Assembly (NCBI RefSeq): GCF_015477605.1
Contig: NZ_JADLQX010000001.1
Coordinates: forward strand, 124,001-188,000
Length of the DNA stretch: 64,000 nt
Direction: 5' to 3'
From: Nocardia amamiensis
GTDB lineage: Bacteria; Actinomycetota; Actinomycetes; Mycobacteriales; Mycobacteriaceae
Position numbers and translations under genes: made by a program. Below are positions 1 to 8,943 of the stretch, piece by piece. The notes beneath the pieces were generated by a model. The model made no database searches and was not told where the DNA came from. It saw only the letters and a program-made list of their open reading frames with translations. Position 1 is the first letter of the stretch; every line of letters begins with the position of its first letter.

Positions 1-733
1 CGTTCTCGTCGGCGTGCTTGGGCGCCTCGGCGGTCTCGCTGACCACCTCGTCGATGACCTCGGAATCGCTGACGCGCTCGTCGGTGAGCTTGATGGTCAG
101 TCCTTTGTTCAGGAACGCCATCTCCTGTAGCCGGCGAGCCACCGTCTCGAAGTTGTACGTGGTGGTCTCGAAGACCTCCGGGTCCGCCCAGAAGCGGATG
201 GTGGTGCCCGTCTTCTTGGTCGGCTCACCCTGCACCAGCTTGCCGGGAGTGGCGTCCTTGTAGGTCTGGCTCCAGTGGTGGCCGTCGCGGTCGATTTCCG
301 CCTCCAGACGGGTCGACAGCGCGTTGACCACCGAGATGCCGACGCCGTGCAGACCGCCGGACACCGCGTAGGAATCCGAGTCGAACTTGCCACCCGCGTG
401 CAGCTGGGTCATGACGACCTCGATGGTGGGCACGCCTTGCGCATGCAACGCGACCGGGATGCCGCGGCCGTCGTCGACCACTTCGACGCCGCCATCGGCC
501 AGCAGGGTGACCTCGACCTTCGTCGCGTACCCAGCCATCGCCTCGTCGACGGAGTTGTCGACGACCTCCCAGATCAGGTGGTGCAGACCGCGTTCACCGG
601 TGGAGCCGATGTACATGCCCGGACGCTTGCGAACCGCCTCGAGCCCCTCGAGAACCGTGATGGAGGAGGCACCATAGTCCTGCTTCCCGGTTGCCTTGGT
701 CGAACCCGATGCGGTGGAGTCTTTGGCAGCCAC
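1..733 (-). CDS. gyrB: DNA gyrase subunit B, N-terminal 244 residues (cut by window edge)
   Basis: ATPase subunit of DNA gyrase, which introduces negative supercoils with GyrA. Only the GHKL ATPase part is present; the rest lies beyond position 1. Visible family hallmarks are [13 protein letters not shown] near residue 30, the ATP-binding DDGRGIPV, and the ATP-lid GGLHGVG. The GTG at 733 is chosen because AAGGAG lies about 12 nt upstream and the product (VAAKDSTAS...) runs straight into the conserved core. The gene is last in the minus-strand origin block. It is separated from dciA by an inserted alpha/beta hydrolase, whereas M. tuberculosis has Rv0004 next to gyrB. Confidence 0.97.
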   Translation of the reverse strand, partial: MAAKDSTASGSTKATGKQDYGASSITVLEGLEAVRKRPGMYIGSTGERGLHHLIWEVVDNSVDEAMAGYATKVEVTLLADGGVEVVDDGRGIPVALHAQGVPTIEVVMTQLHAGGKFDSDSYAVSGGLHGVGISVVNALSTRLEAEIDRDGHHWSQTYKDATPGKLVQGEPTKKTGTTIRFWADPEVFETTTYNFETVARRLQEMAFLNKGLTIKLTDERVSDSEVIDEVVSETAEAPKHADEN

Positions 734-1045
734 TGGTCGGTAGCTCTCCTTACTTGCTGATCCCGGCATACATCCATCGGACAGCACACGTGGGGCCCTG
801 GTGGTGTCTGCTCGAAATCAGGGTCCACGCGCGGACTGTGCGAAACGCGCCGAAGGGTATCGCCGCTAGTTACGTCACCATCCTACTGGTACACCCAACT
901 TACAACGCACCTCCGACACCCCTGACGGCTCCGTGAATGCGAGAAAACGGAATCCGCCGAGTCGGGTCCGCCTCCCGCCGGTTTTCATCCAGCAGGCGTG
1001 GGCTGAGAGATGCGTTGGCCGCCGCGCACTTCGAGTCGCCCGGGA
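734..1045. other. gyrB upstream intergenic region
   Basis: Non-coding stretch between the hydrolase stop and gyrB. It probably carries the gyrB promoter. On the minus strand a TAGGAT -10-like hexamer occurs at 885-880, but no convincing -35 at 16-18 bp is visible, so this is only a candidate. No repeat or RNA gene was seen. Confidence 0.4.
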
Positions 1046-1957
1046 TCAGCGAACGGCGCCGATCCGATCCACGAAGGCGGCGAGGTGGCGTGCCAGCTCC
1101 GCCGGATGTGAGATCGGCGACCAATGCCGAGCCGGGATCTCGGCGCGAGTCAGGTCCGGCACCCATCGACCGGCCTCGGCGTTGACCACCGGCCGCACCG
1201 CCCGGTCTCCGGTGGCGACGATCAGCTGCACCGGCACCTCGACGGGGCGGGGCCGCGGGTGGCGCAGGTGCGTGCGGATGTTCGCGCGGTAGAGCTTCAG
1301 GTTATTGATCATATCGGTGCGCAGCGTCGGCGCCGTCTCCACCAACGCGGGATCCAAGCCATCGAAGAACCCGAGGAAGCGCGGCCAATGGTTGGACAAC
1401 ACGCGCAGCACCGGATTCGGCAGTCCGGGAATCTGGAAAGCGACGGTGTAGGCCGAGGCGATGGCTTGGATGAGCGAACCGCGGAGCCGCGCCGCGGTGA
1501 CGGGGCCGCGCAGATAGGCGCCGAGGAAATCCAGGTTCGGGCCGGACACCGAAGTGAACGACGCGATCACCGACGCGGCGTCCGGAGCGGCGACCAACTC
1601 CCACCCGATCACCGATCCCCAGTCATGGCCGAGCACGTGGACACGTTGGCCCGGGGCGACCGCGTCGATCACCGCGCGCACGTCGGCCGCGAGCTCTTCG
1701 ATGCGGTAGGCGGCGACGTCAGTGGGCGCCGAGCTGTTGCCGGCACCGCGATTGTCGAACGCGATCACGCGATGACGGCCCGCGAGCAGCGTGGCCACCC
1801 GGCTCCACAGCACGTGCGTGTCGGGCCAGCCGTGGATCAGCAGGACCGGAATGCCCTCGGGATTACCACATTCATACACCGCGAGTTCGACGTCGCCGCG
1901 GTGGACGGTTCGGGTCGCGGTCGCGGGAAACGGGCCAACGGATGTGGTGATCGTCAT
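1046..1957 (-). CDS. alpha/beta hydrolase, epoxide hydrolase / haloalkane dehalogenase type
   Basis: 303-residue single-domain alpha/beta hydrolase, probably cytoplasmic (no signal peptide). The oxyanion-hole motif LLIHGWPD lies near residue 40. The nucleophile elbow reads GHDWGS near residue 112, so the nucleophile is Asp rather than Ser; in this superfamily that marks epoxide hydrolases and haloalkane dehalogenases. A C-terminal His (ARHWSPISHP, about residue 280) fits the catalytic base. The ATG at 1957 is preceded by GGAAGG at 7-8 nt. It sits between dciA and gyrB on the same strand, a position empty in M. tuberculosis, so it looks like an insertion into the conserved origin block. The substrate cannot be told from sequence. 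Confidence 0.88.
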   Translation of the reverse strand: MTITTSVGPFPATATRTVHRGDVELAVYECGNPEGIPVLLIHGWPDTHVLWSRVATLLAGRHRVIAFDNRGAGNSSAPTDVAAYRIEELAADVRAVIDAVAPGQRVHVLGHDWGSVIGWELVAAPDAASVIASFTSVSGPNLDFLGAYLRGPVTAARLRGSLIQAIASAYTVAFQIPGLPNPVLRVLSNHWPRFLGFFDGLDPALVETAPTLRTDMINNLKLYRANIRTHLRHPRPRPVEVPVQLIVATGDRAVRPVVNAEAGRWVPDLTRAEIPARHWSPISHPAELARHLAAFVDRIGAVR

Positions 1958-2025
1958 CGAAAAACCTTCCGCCCGGACGAATTCGGTCCGATGCGACAGG
2001 TTCCGGGCACGACATCGGGCCGAGG

Positions 2026-2041
2026 CGTTCCACGTGAAACG
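2026..2041. promoter_or_regulatory. parS-like ParB-binding site (origin-left copy)
   Basis: CGTTCCACGTGAAACG matches the bacterial parS consensus TGTTNCACGTGAAACA at 14 of 16 positions. Only the outermost pair differs, and the palindrome is intact. It lies in the gap between the alpha/beta hydrolase and dciA, on the opposite side of oriC from the other parS-like sites. Confidence 0.75.
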
Positions 2042-2084
2042 CCCGTCGGTATAACCGTAACACCGAGTATCAGATACTGACCAA

Positions 2085-2654
2085 CTATCCGTACGTATCG
2101 CGCGGTCCCCGGCCCTTGATGTGGCGTTCGCCCTTACGCCAGCTCGGTGCGGCAGGCCCGGAGATCTTCAAGGAGGTCACCACGCCCGGGCCGACCGCGG
2201 TGTTGATCTTCGCCAGGATCTGACTCTGCAGCATCCGCAATTGCGTGGCCCACGCGGTCGACTCCGCCGCGATACTCAGCACGCCGTCCTTCAGCGCGAT
2301 CGGGGTGGCGTGCGCGGCGATGTCCTCACCGACGACGCCTGCCCACCGGCCGAACACCATGCCCTCGGCGACCTTGCCCGACCAACCACGGCTCTTGGCG
2401 ATCGAGCCGGCCAGCTTGGACAGCAGCTGGGGATCGCGATCGTCCGGGCGTGCGCCGGACCATCCGGTACGCCTGCGGGCGCCGGTCCGCAACCTGCGCT
2501 GCGGCGAGGCACGACCCTGGCCGACGGACTTGCCGCTGGCCCGTGCCGCGGCGCGCGCCTCCTCCAGCGCGCGCCGGGCCAGATCGATTCCGCGTAGCTC
2601 GGGTTCGCGGCCTGCGGATTCGGCGGATCCGGGCTCGGCGGGCTGATCGCTCAT
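2085..2654 (-). CDS. dciA: DciA-type replicative helicase operator (DUF721, Rv0004 family)
   Basis: 189 residues. The DUF721 core spans about residues 80-175 ([15 protein letters not shown] ... [17 protein letters not shown] ... [13 protein letters not shown]). It follows a basic, poorly conserved N-terminal tail rich in Arg and Ala, the layout typical of actinobacterial DciA. DciA proteins take the place of DnaC/DnaI in handling the replicative helicase DnaB. The ATG at 2654 is preceded by GGGAGGGGG. It sits downstream of recF on the same strand, as in M. tuberculosis recF-Rv0004, but with an unusually wide 364-bp gap. Function is assigned by family and position. Confidence 0.9.
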   Translation of the reverse strand: MSDQPAEPGSAESAGREPELRGIDLARRALEEARAAARASGKSVGQGRASPQRRLRTGARRRTGWSGARPDDRDPQLLSKLAGSIAKSRGWSGKVAEGMVFGRWAGVVGEDIAAHATPIALKDGVLSIAAESTAWATQLRMLQSQILAKINTAVGPGVVTSLKISGPAAPSWRKGERHIKGRGPRDTYG

Positions 2655-3018
2655 CGGCCCCCTCCCTTCGCACGCATTCGTTTGTCCCCAGTTTCGATCA
2701 CGTTGTCCCCAGGCTTTGCCGGATGTTGCCAGCTACGCGGGAACGCACGCGGCCGACAAGCGGACAGCCGGTCAATTGACCTATTCATCGCCCATTCGAG
2801 GGGTTTCCACATGACGTCAGTGCGATTGCCAAGTCGTTGCTGAATCCATTTTCGCCGAGTCGCCCGACGTCGACCTGCCGAGTTTTCCACAGGTGTTGGG
2901 GAGTCGGCCTCAGCTGTTGAGAAGACGGGCGGCAGTCCCGACGACTGGTCACTGTAGTGGATCCAAGCCATGGACGTGCCGGGCGCGGATCGCGCCGGCG
3001 CATCCGGGTTCACGGAGC
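2655..3018. other. recF-dciA intergenic region with four DnaA-box-like 9-mers
   Basis: No supported gene. On the plus strand it holds TTGTCCCCA (2682-2690), TTGTCCCCA again (2703-2711), GTTTCCACA (2803-2811) and TTTTCCACA (2883-2891). Each is one or two mismatches from the DnaA box TT(A/G)TCCACA, and all share orientation. The gap may hold a dciA promoter and DnaA-binding sites. Confidence 0.45.
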
Positions 3019-4227
3019 TCACCGCTCGCCGCCGGAACCGTGGCTGTCACCGCAGGCCGTCTCTTCGACCACGAGGCGCGAGACGCGTCCATCGGCGCTT
3101 CCCGTGGTCTCGACGCGCAGGGGCACTGCGGCGAGTTCGCCGGGTACGTCCTCCGGCACGGCTGCCGTGATCAGCACCTGCTCGGCCCCCGCGGCGACCG
3201 CGGCGACCGCGGCGCGGCGACGGCGGTCGAGTTCGGCGAAGACGTCATCGAGCAGCAACACCGGTTCGGCGCCGGTGGCGCGCAAAAGATCGAACGCCCC
3301 CAAGCGCAAGGCCAGCGCGAACGACCACGACTCGCCATGGCTGGCGAACCCCTTCGCGGGCGAGTCCCCGAGCATCAGCTCCAGCTCGTCGCGATGCGGG
3401 CCGATCAGGCACACTCCACGCTCGAGTTCTTTCGGCCGCGCCGCGGCGAGTTCGCGCAGCAGGATCGCCTCGAGCTCCTCGGTGTCCTCCGCGCGCGGCG
3501 ATCGGGCCGGATCCAGGAATTCCGGCGGCAGCGCGGCGCTGCGATAGGCGATCGAGGCAGACCGAGACTCCGGAGCGATGGAGGCGTAGGACTCCGCGAC
3601 GTACGGAGCCAAGTCGTGCACCAGTCGCAGCCGTTGGGCGAGCAGTACCGAGGCGTGCGCGGCCAAGTGCCCGTCCCATACGTCCAGGGTGCTCAGATCC
3701 CCCCTCGACCTGGCCTGGCGCCCAGCGGTTTTCAGCAACGCCGACCGCTGGCGCAGTACCCGGTCGTAATCGCTGCGCACCGCGGCCAGCCTGGGCAGGC
3801 GTGCTGTGCACAACTCGTCCATGAAGCGGCGGCGCTCGCCGGGATCGCCGCGCACCAGTGCCAGATCCTCCGGTGCGAACAGCACCGTCTGCAGGATGCC
3901 GAGAATTTCCCGGGTCCGGCGGACCGGTGACCGGTTGATCTGCGCCCGGTTGGCACTGCCCTGGTTCAGTTCGACATCGATGCGCAACTCGCGGCCCGCG
4001 TTGACCACGGTGGCACCGATCCGGGCACGTTCGGTGCCGATCCGGATCAACGGCGTCTCCGTGGCGACGCGGTGCGAACCGAGCGTGGCCAGGTAGCCGA
4101 TCGCCTCCAGCAGGTTGGTCTTACCGTTGCCGTTCGATCCCAAGAAAACCGTGCGGCCTGGGGATAATTCGAGTTCCACCTGCTCCCAGGAGCGGAAATC
4201 ACGCAGCGACAGTGCCCGGATGAACAT
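3019..4227 (-). CDS. recF: DNA replication and repair protein RecF
   Basis: 402-residue SMC-like ATPase that helps load RecA at single-strand gaps with RecO and RecR. Walker A is GSNGNGKTN (residues 30-38), the signature region reads [14 protein letters not shown] near 320, and Walker B is [12 protein letters not shown] near 345. The length is usual for actinobacterial RecF. The [14 protein letters not shown] start is the family's typical N-terminus. It lies downstream of dnaN on the same strand, 243 bp away, with a consensus DnaA box in the gap. The Gly/Ser/Glu-rich C-terminal tail is not conserved. Confidence 0.96.
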   Translation of the reverse strand: MFIRALSLRDFRSWEQVELELSPGRTVFLGSNGNGKTNLLEAIGYLATLGSHRVATETPLIRIGTERARIGATVVNAGRELRIDVELNQGSANRAQINRSPVRRTREILGILQTVLFAPEDLALVRGDPGERRRFMDELCTARLPRLAAVRSDYDRVLRQRSALLKTAGRQARSRGDLSTLDVWDGHLAAHASVLLAQRLRLVHDLAPYVAESYASIAPESRSASIAYRSAALPPEFLDPARSPRAEDTEELEAILLRELAAARPKELERGVCLIGPHRDELELMLGDSPAKGFASHGESWSFALALRLGAFDLLRATGAEPVLLLDDVFAELDRRRRAAVAAVAAGAEQVLITAAVPEDVPGELAAVPLRVETTGSADGRVSRLVVEETACGDSHGSGGER

Positions 4228-4334
4228 CCGCTATCGAGCCCCTGCCTGGGCGGAAGCGGTCGTTCCCGCCAGTCGGTCCGGCGTCGGCACCGCCGCCGAT
4301 CCCCATGTCACATGCCACAGTCCTGTGGAACACC

Positions 4335-4343
4335 TGTGGATAA
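4335..4343 (-). promoter_or_regulatory. consensus DnaA box in dnaN-recF gap
   Basis: TGTGGATAA on plus is the exact complement of the consensus DnaA box TTATCCACA. It lies in the 243-bp gap between dnaN and recF, about 1.7 kb from the oriC box cluster. It could titrate DnaA or regulate recF. Confidence 0.65.
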
Positions 4344-4470
4344 AGTGTGCGGGCACCCGCGGCGCGACCCGGTTTTCCGACGTCGCCGGCGGTCTCCCAG
4401 CGGCAAGGTCGCTCACCTGCACCGGATCACGCGGCGCGGATCCGCACGGTACCCGATCATGCACCGGCCA

Positions 4471-5646
4471 TCAGCCCGGCAGCCGGACCGGCATCAGCAG
4501 ATAGATGTACGGGCTGGACAGCGCCGCGAACGTTCCGGAGTCGAGCACCTCGGGCTCCTCCTCCGCAGCGGGCAGCAGCACGGCCGGCCTGCTGGGTGTG
4601 GTGAAGCCGAAGGTGACCCGGTCGGCGTGCAACGCGGACAAGCCGTCGATGAGGTAGCCGGGGTTGAACGCGATGGTGAGCGACTCGCCGCGGAAGTCGG
4701 CCTCCAACCATTCCTCGGCGCGTCCGGCGTCGTCGCCGCCCGCCGACAGCAGGAGACCGTCGGTGGAGAATTCCAACCGCACCTGGGCACCGCGCTCGGC
4801 TACCAGTGCGACGCGCTTGATGGCGTCGGTCAGTGCGGCGACCGCCAAAGTGGCGATCGAAGTGTGTTCCTTGGGGAGCAACTGGCGGAACTTGGGGAAT
4901 TCCGCGTCCAGCAGACGGGTGGTGGTGCGGCGGCCCGCGTTCACGATGCCGAGCAGGCCGTCGGATCCCGCACCGGAGCCCAGCGACAACTGGACCGGGG
5001 CGTCGGACGGACCGAGCGTCTTGGCGGCCTCGGATAGCGTCCTGGCCGGGATGAGCACCGAGGTCTCGATGTCGGGGCGCGCGGGCTGCCATTCGATGTG
5101 CCGGACGGCCAGGCGGAACCGGTCGGTCGCCGCGAGGACGACCTGCGGGCCTTCGATCTCCACCCGGATTCCGGTGAGCATGGGCAGGGTGTCGTCGCGC
5201 CCGGCGGCGACGGCGACTTGGCCAACGGCCTCGGCGAAGACCTCGACACTCAATTCACCGGTCTGCTGCGGCACCTCGGGCAGCTGGGGATAGTCCTCGA
5301 CCGGCATGGTGGGCAGGGAGAACTTCGCGCTGCCGCAGGTGATCAGCACCCGGGTGCCGTCCACCGAGACATCGACCGGCTTGTTGGACAACGCTTTGGT
5401 GATGTCGGCCAGCAGTCGGCCGGAGACGAGCACCTGGCCCGGGCCCGCGACCTCCGCCGCTACGCGCACCTGCGCGGACACTTCGTAGTCGAAGCCGGAG
5501 ACGGTCAGCCCGTCCTCGTCGGCTACCAGCAGCACACCGCCGAGCACCGGAACCGGAGGCCTCGACGGAAGACTGCGGGCCACCCAGGCGACGGAGTCGG
5601 CGAAATCCTCGCGGGCGACCCGAAACTTCATGCTTGCAAGCTCCAT
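4471..5646 (-). CDS. dnaN: DNA polymerase III beta subunit (sliding clamp)
   Basis: 391 residues and three clamp-fold domains, the full length for the family. Conserved stretches include [12 protein letters not shown] near 120, [12 protein letters not shown] near 170, [17 protein letters not shown] near 245, and the C-terminal [10 protein letters not shown]. It encircles DNA and tethers polymerase III and other clamp-binding enzymes. It is first in the minus-strand dnaN-recF-dciA group next to oriC. The ATG at 5646 (MELASMKFR) is used. The second ATG at 5631 ([10 protein letters not shown]) has GGAG nine bases upstream and is a real alternative that would drop five residues. Confidence 0.97.
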   Translation of the reverse strand: MELASMKFRVAREDFADSVAWVARSLPSRPPVPVLGGVLLVADEDGLTVSGFDYEVSAQVRVAAEVAGPGQVLVSGRLLADITKALSNKPVDVSVDGTRVLITCGSAKFSLPTMPVEDYPQLPEVPQQTGELSVEVFAEAVGQVAVAAGRDDTLPMLTGIRVEIEGPQVVLAATDRFRLAVRHIEWQPARPDIETSVLIPARTLSEAAKTLGPSDAPVQLSLGSGAGSDGLLGIVNAGRRTTTRLLDAEFPKFRQLLPKEHTSIATLAVAALTDAIKRVALVAERGAQVRLEFSTDGLLLSAGGDDAGRAEEWLEADFRGESLTIAFNPGYLIDGLSALHADRVTFGFTTPSRPAVLLPAAEEEPEVLDSGTFAALSSPYIYLLMPVRLPG

Positions 5647-6031
5647 CGCCCGATCTGTCCTCTCCCGGTTCCGTGATCTGTTGTCGGCTCGTCAGTGTCG
5701 GTTCTCGAAAGGGTCCTGCCGAATCGGCCGCCTTCGCAGTCTGGCACAGGCGACCGACATCAAACCGTACCCGCGTGCGAGACGAGCACCTAGCCCGACC
5801 CTCCGGCGGTACGCGTGGTCGGTGCCGGGTGGGGTCCCCCAGTGTGGGTTGAGCAGAAGCAAGCGAGTCGTCCAGGGGCGCGGCCGGGTCCGTCGCTCGT
5901 GCATCGGCCGGATCGTGGTGAGCCGACGGACTGTGTGCATGGACATCGGCCTGCGCTGTTCTCCATGCCGGAAACGTCGTGACACCGAAGCCGCGTCGCT
6001 CGACCGACTTTCCACACACCCTGTTTTGAAG

Positions 6032-6089
6032 AGAGATCTCTGAAGAGAAGAACTGAAGTAGTAGTAGGTGCTGTGGATTCTGTGGACTG
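6032..6089 (+). promoter_or_regulatory. candidate basal unwinding element: DnaA-trios next to two DnaA-box-like 9-mers
   Basis: The plus strand reads AAG-TAG-TAG-TAG (6056-6067), a 4-base GTGC spacer, then adjacent TGTGGATTC (6072-6080) and TGTGGACTG (6081-6089). On the other strand this is two boxes ending in TCCACA, a short G+C spacer, then CTACTACTACTT. That is the order described for the Bacillus subtilis basal unwinding element (DnaA boxes, GC cluster, DnaA-trios). The flank 6021-6058 is A+G-rich and comparatively AT-rich for this genome, with palindrome AGAGATCTCT at 6032-6041. Placement of the unwinding site is inference. Confidence 0.55.
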
Positions 6090-6274
6090 CGGCCGAATCC
6101 ACTGGTCAGGGGGCGTGGTGCCGTGGGGATGACCGCGGGGTGTCTCGAGGATGAACACCAGGCATCTGTGGAGGTTCACCGGTTGTCCCCGATTCATCCT
6201 CGAGCGCTCCTCGAGTTGTTCCACCGGATTCACCCAGTTGTTCACACATGTGCACGAAATCGTGGACAACTCGA

Positions 6275-6318
6275 GGAATCCTCGAGGACTCCACACGGAC
6301 TCCTCGAGGATTCCACAA
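6275..6318 (+). repeat. oriC 22-bp iteron pair, left (two tandem copies)
   Basis: Two head-to-tail 22-bp units, 6275-6296 and 6297-6318. Each is a near-palindrome centred on CTCGAG (cores at 6281 and 6303) followed by a TCCACA DnaA-box half. They differ from the right-hand pair at two or three positions per unit. A further CTCGAG at 6270 lies 11 bp before the first core. Confidence 0.85.
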
Positions 6319-6450
6319 GGCTTGATCCGGACACCGTGCTGGTCACCGGGTGTGCGCAACCGCGGCTGGGGAAACTGTTGAATTCGGCCTGTGAGCCGAC
6401 AGTTGGGGACGCTCCCCCTGGCCTGTGGGTGAATCGGTGGACAAACCGGG

Positions 6451-6494
6451 GGATTCCTCGAGGAATCCACAAGGATTCCTCGAGGAATCCACAA
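6451..6494 (+). repeat. oriC 22-bp iteron pair, right (two identical tandem copies)
   Basis: Two identical head-to-tail 22-bp units, 6451-6472 and 6473-6494. Each begins with the perfect 18-bp palindrome GGATTCCTCGAGGAATCC and ends in ACAA, so each unit contains GAATCCACA. The pair starts exactly 176 bp (8 x 22) after the left pair. Including isolated cores at 6144, 6199 and 6210, CTCGAG occurs eight times in 341 bp. Confidence 0.9.
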
Positions 6495-6499
6495 CCCAC

Positions 6500-6531
6500 A
6501 AAAAAGCACCGCCCCAGGTCAGGGGCGGTGC
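6500..6531 (-). terminator. intrinsic terminator of dnaA
   Basis: Read on the minus strand: GCACCGCCCC stem, 6-base loop, GGGGCGGTGC, then a run of six T. The 10-bp perfect stem and T-run start 17 bp past the dnaA stop. It shields the iterons of oriC from dnaA transcription. Confidence 0.9.
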
Positions 6532-6548
6532 TCAGCTGTGTATGGACC

Positions 6549-8483
6549 TCAGCGCGAGCGCTGTTTGATCCGGGCTGTGAGTTCTTGGACCTGGTCGTAG
6601 ACGCGGCGCCGCTCGGTCATCTCCTTGCGCACCTTCTTCTCCGCGTACATCACCGTGGTGTGGTCGCGACCGAACGCCTGACCGATCTTCGGCAACGACA
6701 GATCGGTCAGCTCGCGGCACAGGTACATGGCGATCTGCCTGGCCTGGGCGAGCGGCCGAGCCTTGCCGGGACCGGTGAGTTCTTCCAGGGTCGTGTTGAA
6801 GTACTCCGCGGTGACGGCCATGATGGTCGCCGCGTTGATCTCCAGCGCCGCGGTGTCCGGCATGAGATCGCGCAACACCACCTCGGCCAGCGGCAGATCC
6901 AGCGGCTGCCCGTTCAACGAGGCGAACGCGGTCACCCGGATGAGCGCCCCCTCCAGCTCGCGGATATTGCGCTCGACCCGGCTGGCGATCAGCTCCAGCA
7001 CGTCGTGCGGCACATCGAGCCGATCCATCCGCGCCTTCTTGCGCAGGATCGCGATCCGCGTCTCCAGTTCCGGCGGTTGCACGTCGGTGATCAATCCCCA
7101 CTCGAACCGTGTGCGCAGCCGCTCCTCCAGAGTGGCCAGTTGCTTCGGCGGGCGGTCCGAGGAGACGACGATCTGCTTGTTCGCGTTGTGCAGGGTGTTG
7201 AAGGTGTGGAAGAACTCCTCCTGGATGCCTTCCTTGCCCTCGATGAACTGGATGTCGTCGACCAGCAGGATGTCGGTCTCGCGATAGCGACGCTTGAACG
7301 CGACCTTCCGGTCGTCGCGCAGGCTGTTGATGAAGTCGTTGGTGAATTCCTCGGTCGAGACGTACTTGACCCGCATGCCGGGAAACAGGCGCTGCGCGTA
7401 ATGGCCCGCCGCATGCAGCAAGTGTGTCTTGCCCAATCCTGAAGCACCCCAGACGAACAGCGGGTTGTACGCGCGTGCGGGGGCTTCGGCGATGGCCACG
7501 GCGGCGGCGTGCGCGAAACGGTTGGACGCGCCGATGACGAAGGTCTCGAAGGTGTATTTCGCGTTCAGGCTGGCCGAGGAGGTCGACGGAGCGGACGACT
7601 CCTGCGACTTGGTGAAGTAGGTCGGCCAGGAGTTGCGGACATTCACAACTGGCTCGTCGTCATGATCGCCGCGCGGGTTGTCGCCGACCGGCTCGCGCAC
7701 CGGATCGTGCACCAGGCCCGTATCGGTCTCGGCGGCCTCCCGCACCGGCGCACGGATCGGGCCGCGCATCGGGGCCGGTTCGGGATTGAACAGCGACTCC
7801 TGGCCCGGCGGGATAGCCGACTCACGGCGTGGCGGAAGTCCGGTTTCGCGCCGCGGCGCGGCGTCCGGCGCGGATACCCCGGGCAGTTCGGCCATGGTGG
7901 AGTAGTCGCCGCGCGCAGGGTAATCGGCGTGGGCGTACTCCGGCTGGCGGTAGTCCTCCCCCGGCGCGAATTCCTGTCCGTATTCCGGTCGGGAGAAGTC
8001 GGAGTCATCGTCATAAGGCGACGCGGGCGCGTAGTCGGCGGACTGTGTGTAGCGGGGCGCGGGGTATGCGTCCCGGCCCGGGAAGTCGGAACCCGGATAT
8101 GTGGCCGGCCCGCGCCCGACATCCCGGGTTCGCTCCGGCCTGCTCGTCATCCTGGCATGCCGGGGTGTGTTGCTCTGCCGGTCGACCGTCGGGCTGGTCG
8201 GGGCGGCGATGCGGACGCCGAGCCCTTCCACTTGCGGACCGAGTCGACGGGCAAGCGACCGGAGGATCGGCTCGCGCAGATCGCGTTCGATGGCTTCCTG
8301 GGCCAGCGACGAGGGTACCGAGAGCAGGGCGAACCCCTGTGCGACCGTCAGCGGCTTGACCAGCTTCAGCCAGGCCTGCTGTGCTCGGGTCACCGGAGGG
8401 ATGGCGCCGTCCGGTGAGCCGGTGGTCAGCTCGGTGACAACCTCGGGCCACACCGTGGCCAACACGTTCTGCTCGTCGTCCAT
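6549..8483 (-). CDS. dnaA: chromosomal replication initiator protein DnaA
   Basis: 644 residues. Domain I spans about 1-95. A very long, Pro/Asp/Tyr-rich, probably disordered domain II covers about 96-310. The AAA+ domain III has Walker [11 protein letters not shown] near 343-350 and Walker [10 protein letters not shown] near 405. Domain IV has the DNA-binding signature [10 protein letters not shown] at about 605-614. It binds DnaA boxes, oligomerises with ATP and opens oriC. The longer frame continues upstream, but ATG 8483 ([16 protein letters not shown]) has GGAGG six bases upstream and begins where domain I begins. It is longer than E. coli or M. tuberculosis DnaA because of domain II. 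It is transcribed towards oriC and ends in a strong terminator. Confidence 0.97.
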   Translation of the reverse strand: MDDEQNVLATVWPEVVTELTTGSPDGAIPPVTRAQQAWLKLVKPLTVAQGFALLSVPSSLAQEAIERDLREPILRSLARRLGPQVEGLGVRIAAPTSPTVDRQSNTPRHARMTSRPERTRDVGRGPATYPGSDFPGRDAYPAPRYTQSADYAPASPYDDDSDFSRPEYGQEFAPGEDYRQPEYAHADYPARGDYSTMAELPGVSAPDAAPRRETGLPPRRESAIPPGQESLFNPEPAPMRGPIRAPVREAAETDTGLVHDPVREPVGDNPRGDHDDEPVVNVRNSWPTYFTKSQESSAPSTSSASLNAKYTFETFVIGASNRFAHAAAVAIAEAPARAYNPLFVWGASGLGKTHLLHAAGHYAQRLFPGMRVKYVSTEEFTNDFINSLRDDRKVAFKRRYRETDILLVDDIQFIEGKEGIQEEFFHTFNTLHNANKQIVVSSDRPPKQLATLEERLRTRFEWGLITDVQPPELETRIAILRKKARMDRLDVPHDVLELIASRVERNIRELEGALIRVTAFASLNGQPLDLPLAEVVLRDLMPDTAALEINAATIMAVTAEYFNTTLEELTGPGKARPLAQARQIAMYLCRELTDLSLPKIGQAFGRDHTTVMYAEKKVRKEMTERRRVYDQVQELTARIKQRSR

Positions 8484-8685
8484 GCAGTTTCCTCCCCGGA
8501 AGTAGGTCGATAGGAGCAGACGGCCGGGGTACGCGGGGAGGATGAGGTGCGACCGTGCTGGGGTCGGTACCGTGATCCTGCGTACGTCCGTAACCGGTTC
8601 GGACGCTGTCCGGGTCCCCCCTCCGGGCAGCGGCGTGGCACCGTCGGCTCTACGAATATGCCACTCCAGGGGTCTTTCCACACAA

Positions 8686-8694
8686 TTATCCACA
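8686..8694 (+). promoter_or_regulatory. consensus DnaA box upstream of dnaA
   Basis: TTATCCACA, an exact match to the consensus, about 200 bp upstream of the dnaA start. Another TCCACA precedes it and TGTGGA follows it, making a small cluster. It is suitable for DnaA autoregulation. Confidence 0.8.
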
Positions 8695-8914
8695 GATGTG
8701 GAGAACCCTGGGGAACTGAGAGGGGCGCACACGCGCGAGGCTGACAACGCTGCGACCTGCGGTTCTGCAGCAATCACTTGGCTAAGTACCCTAGTGGCCG
8801 AAGCGCGTCGCGGGCTAGGGGTGTGGACGAACTCACCGTCATTGCCAGGACGTCTGACTCGTCGCGACCGATTCTGCCTGGTCGTGGGCTCCGGGGCGCG
8901 GGTGTGGGGCGAGT

Positions 8915-8943
8915 TTGACCCGCCCCGGACCGATCAGTACCCT
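8915..8943 (+). promoter_or_regulatory. candidate promoter of rpmH-rnpA-yidD-yidC
   Basis: TTGACC (8915-8920), a 17-bp spacer, TACCCT (8938-8943). The good -35 and spacing, with an acceptable actinobacterial -10, lie 186 bp upstream of rpmH. The long leader leaves room for further promoters. Confidence 0.5.

Larger units (their letters stand above)
5647..6548. other. oriC: oriC, chromosomal origin of replication (dnaN-dnaA intergenic)
   Basis: 902-bp non-coding gap between dnaN and dnaA, the standard actinobacterial oriC position. The right half (6008-6494) is full of DnaA-box-like 9-mers. Plus orientation: CTTTCCACA 6008, TTGTCCCCG 6183, TTGTTCACA 6238, GATTCCACA 6309, GAATCCACA 6463 and 6485. 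Reverse orientation: TGTGGATTC 6072, TGTGGACTG 6081, CGTGGACAA 6261, GGTGGACAA 6436. Most are one or two mismatches from TT(A/G)TCCACA. It also holds a candidate DnaA-trio element and tandem 22-bp palindromic iterons. The left half (5647-6000) shows no boxes and probably carries the dnaN promoter. Open frames here have no coding signature. Confidence 0.93.

Noticed and set aside
2651..3022. 123-codon minus-strand frame between recF and dciA
   Set aside because: Overlaps DnaA-box-like sites, has no ribosome-binding site and no family features.
4231..4464. 77-codon minus-strand frame between dnaN and recF
   Set aside because: No ribosome-binding site or similarity; contains the DnaA box. Some relatives carry gnd here, but nothing resembling 6-phosphogluconate dehydrogenase is present.
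6144..6494. Repeats in oriC considered as a CRISPR array
   Set aside because: Units are 22 bp, palindromic and contiguous, without unique spacers of constant length; no cas genes.
6123..7442. 439-codon plus-strand open frame across oriC and dnaA
   Set aside because: It crosses the iterons and terminator, is antisense to conserved dnaA, and has no recognisable domain.
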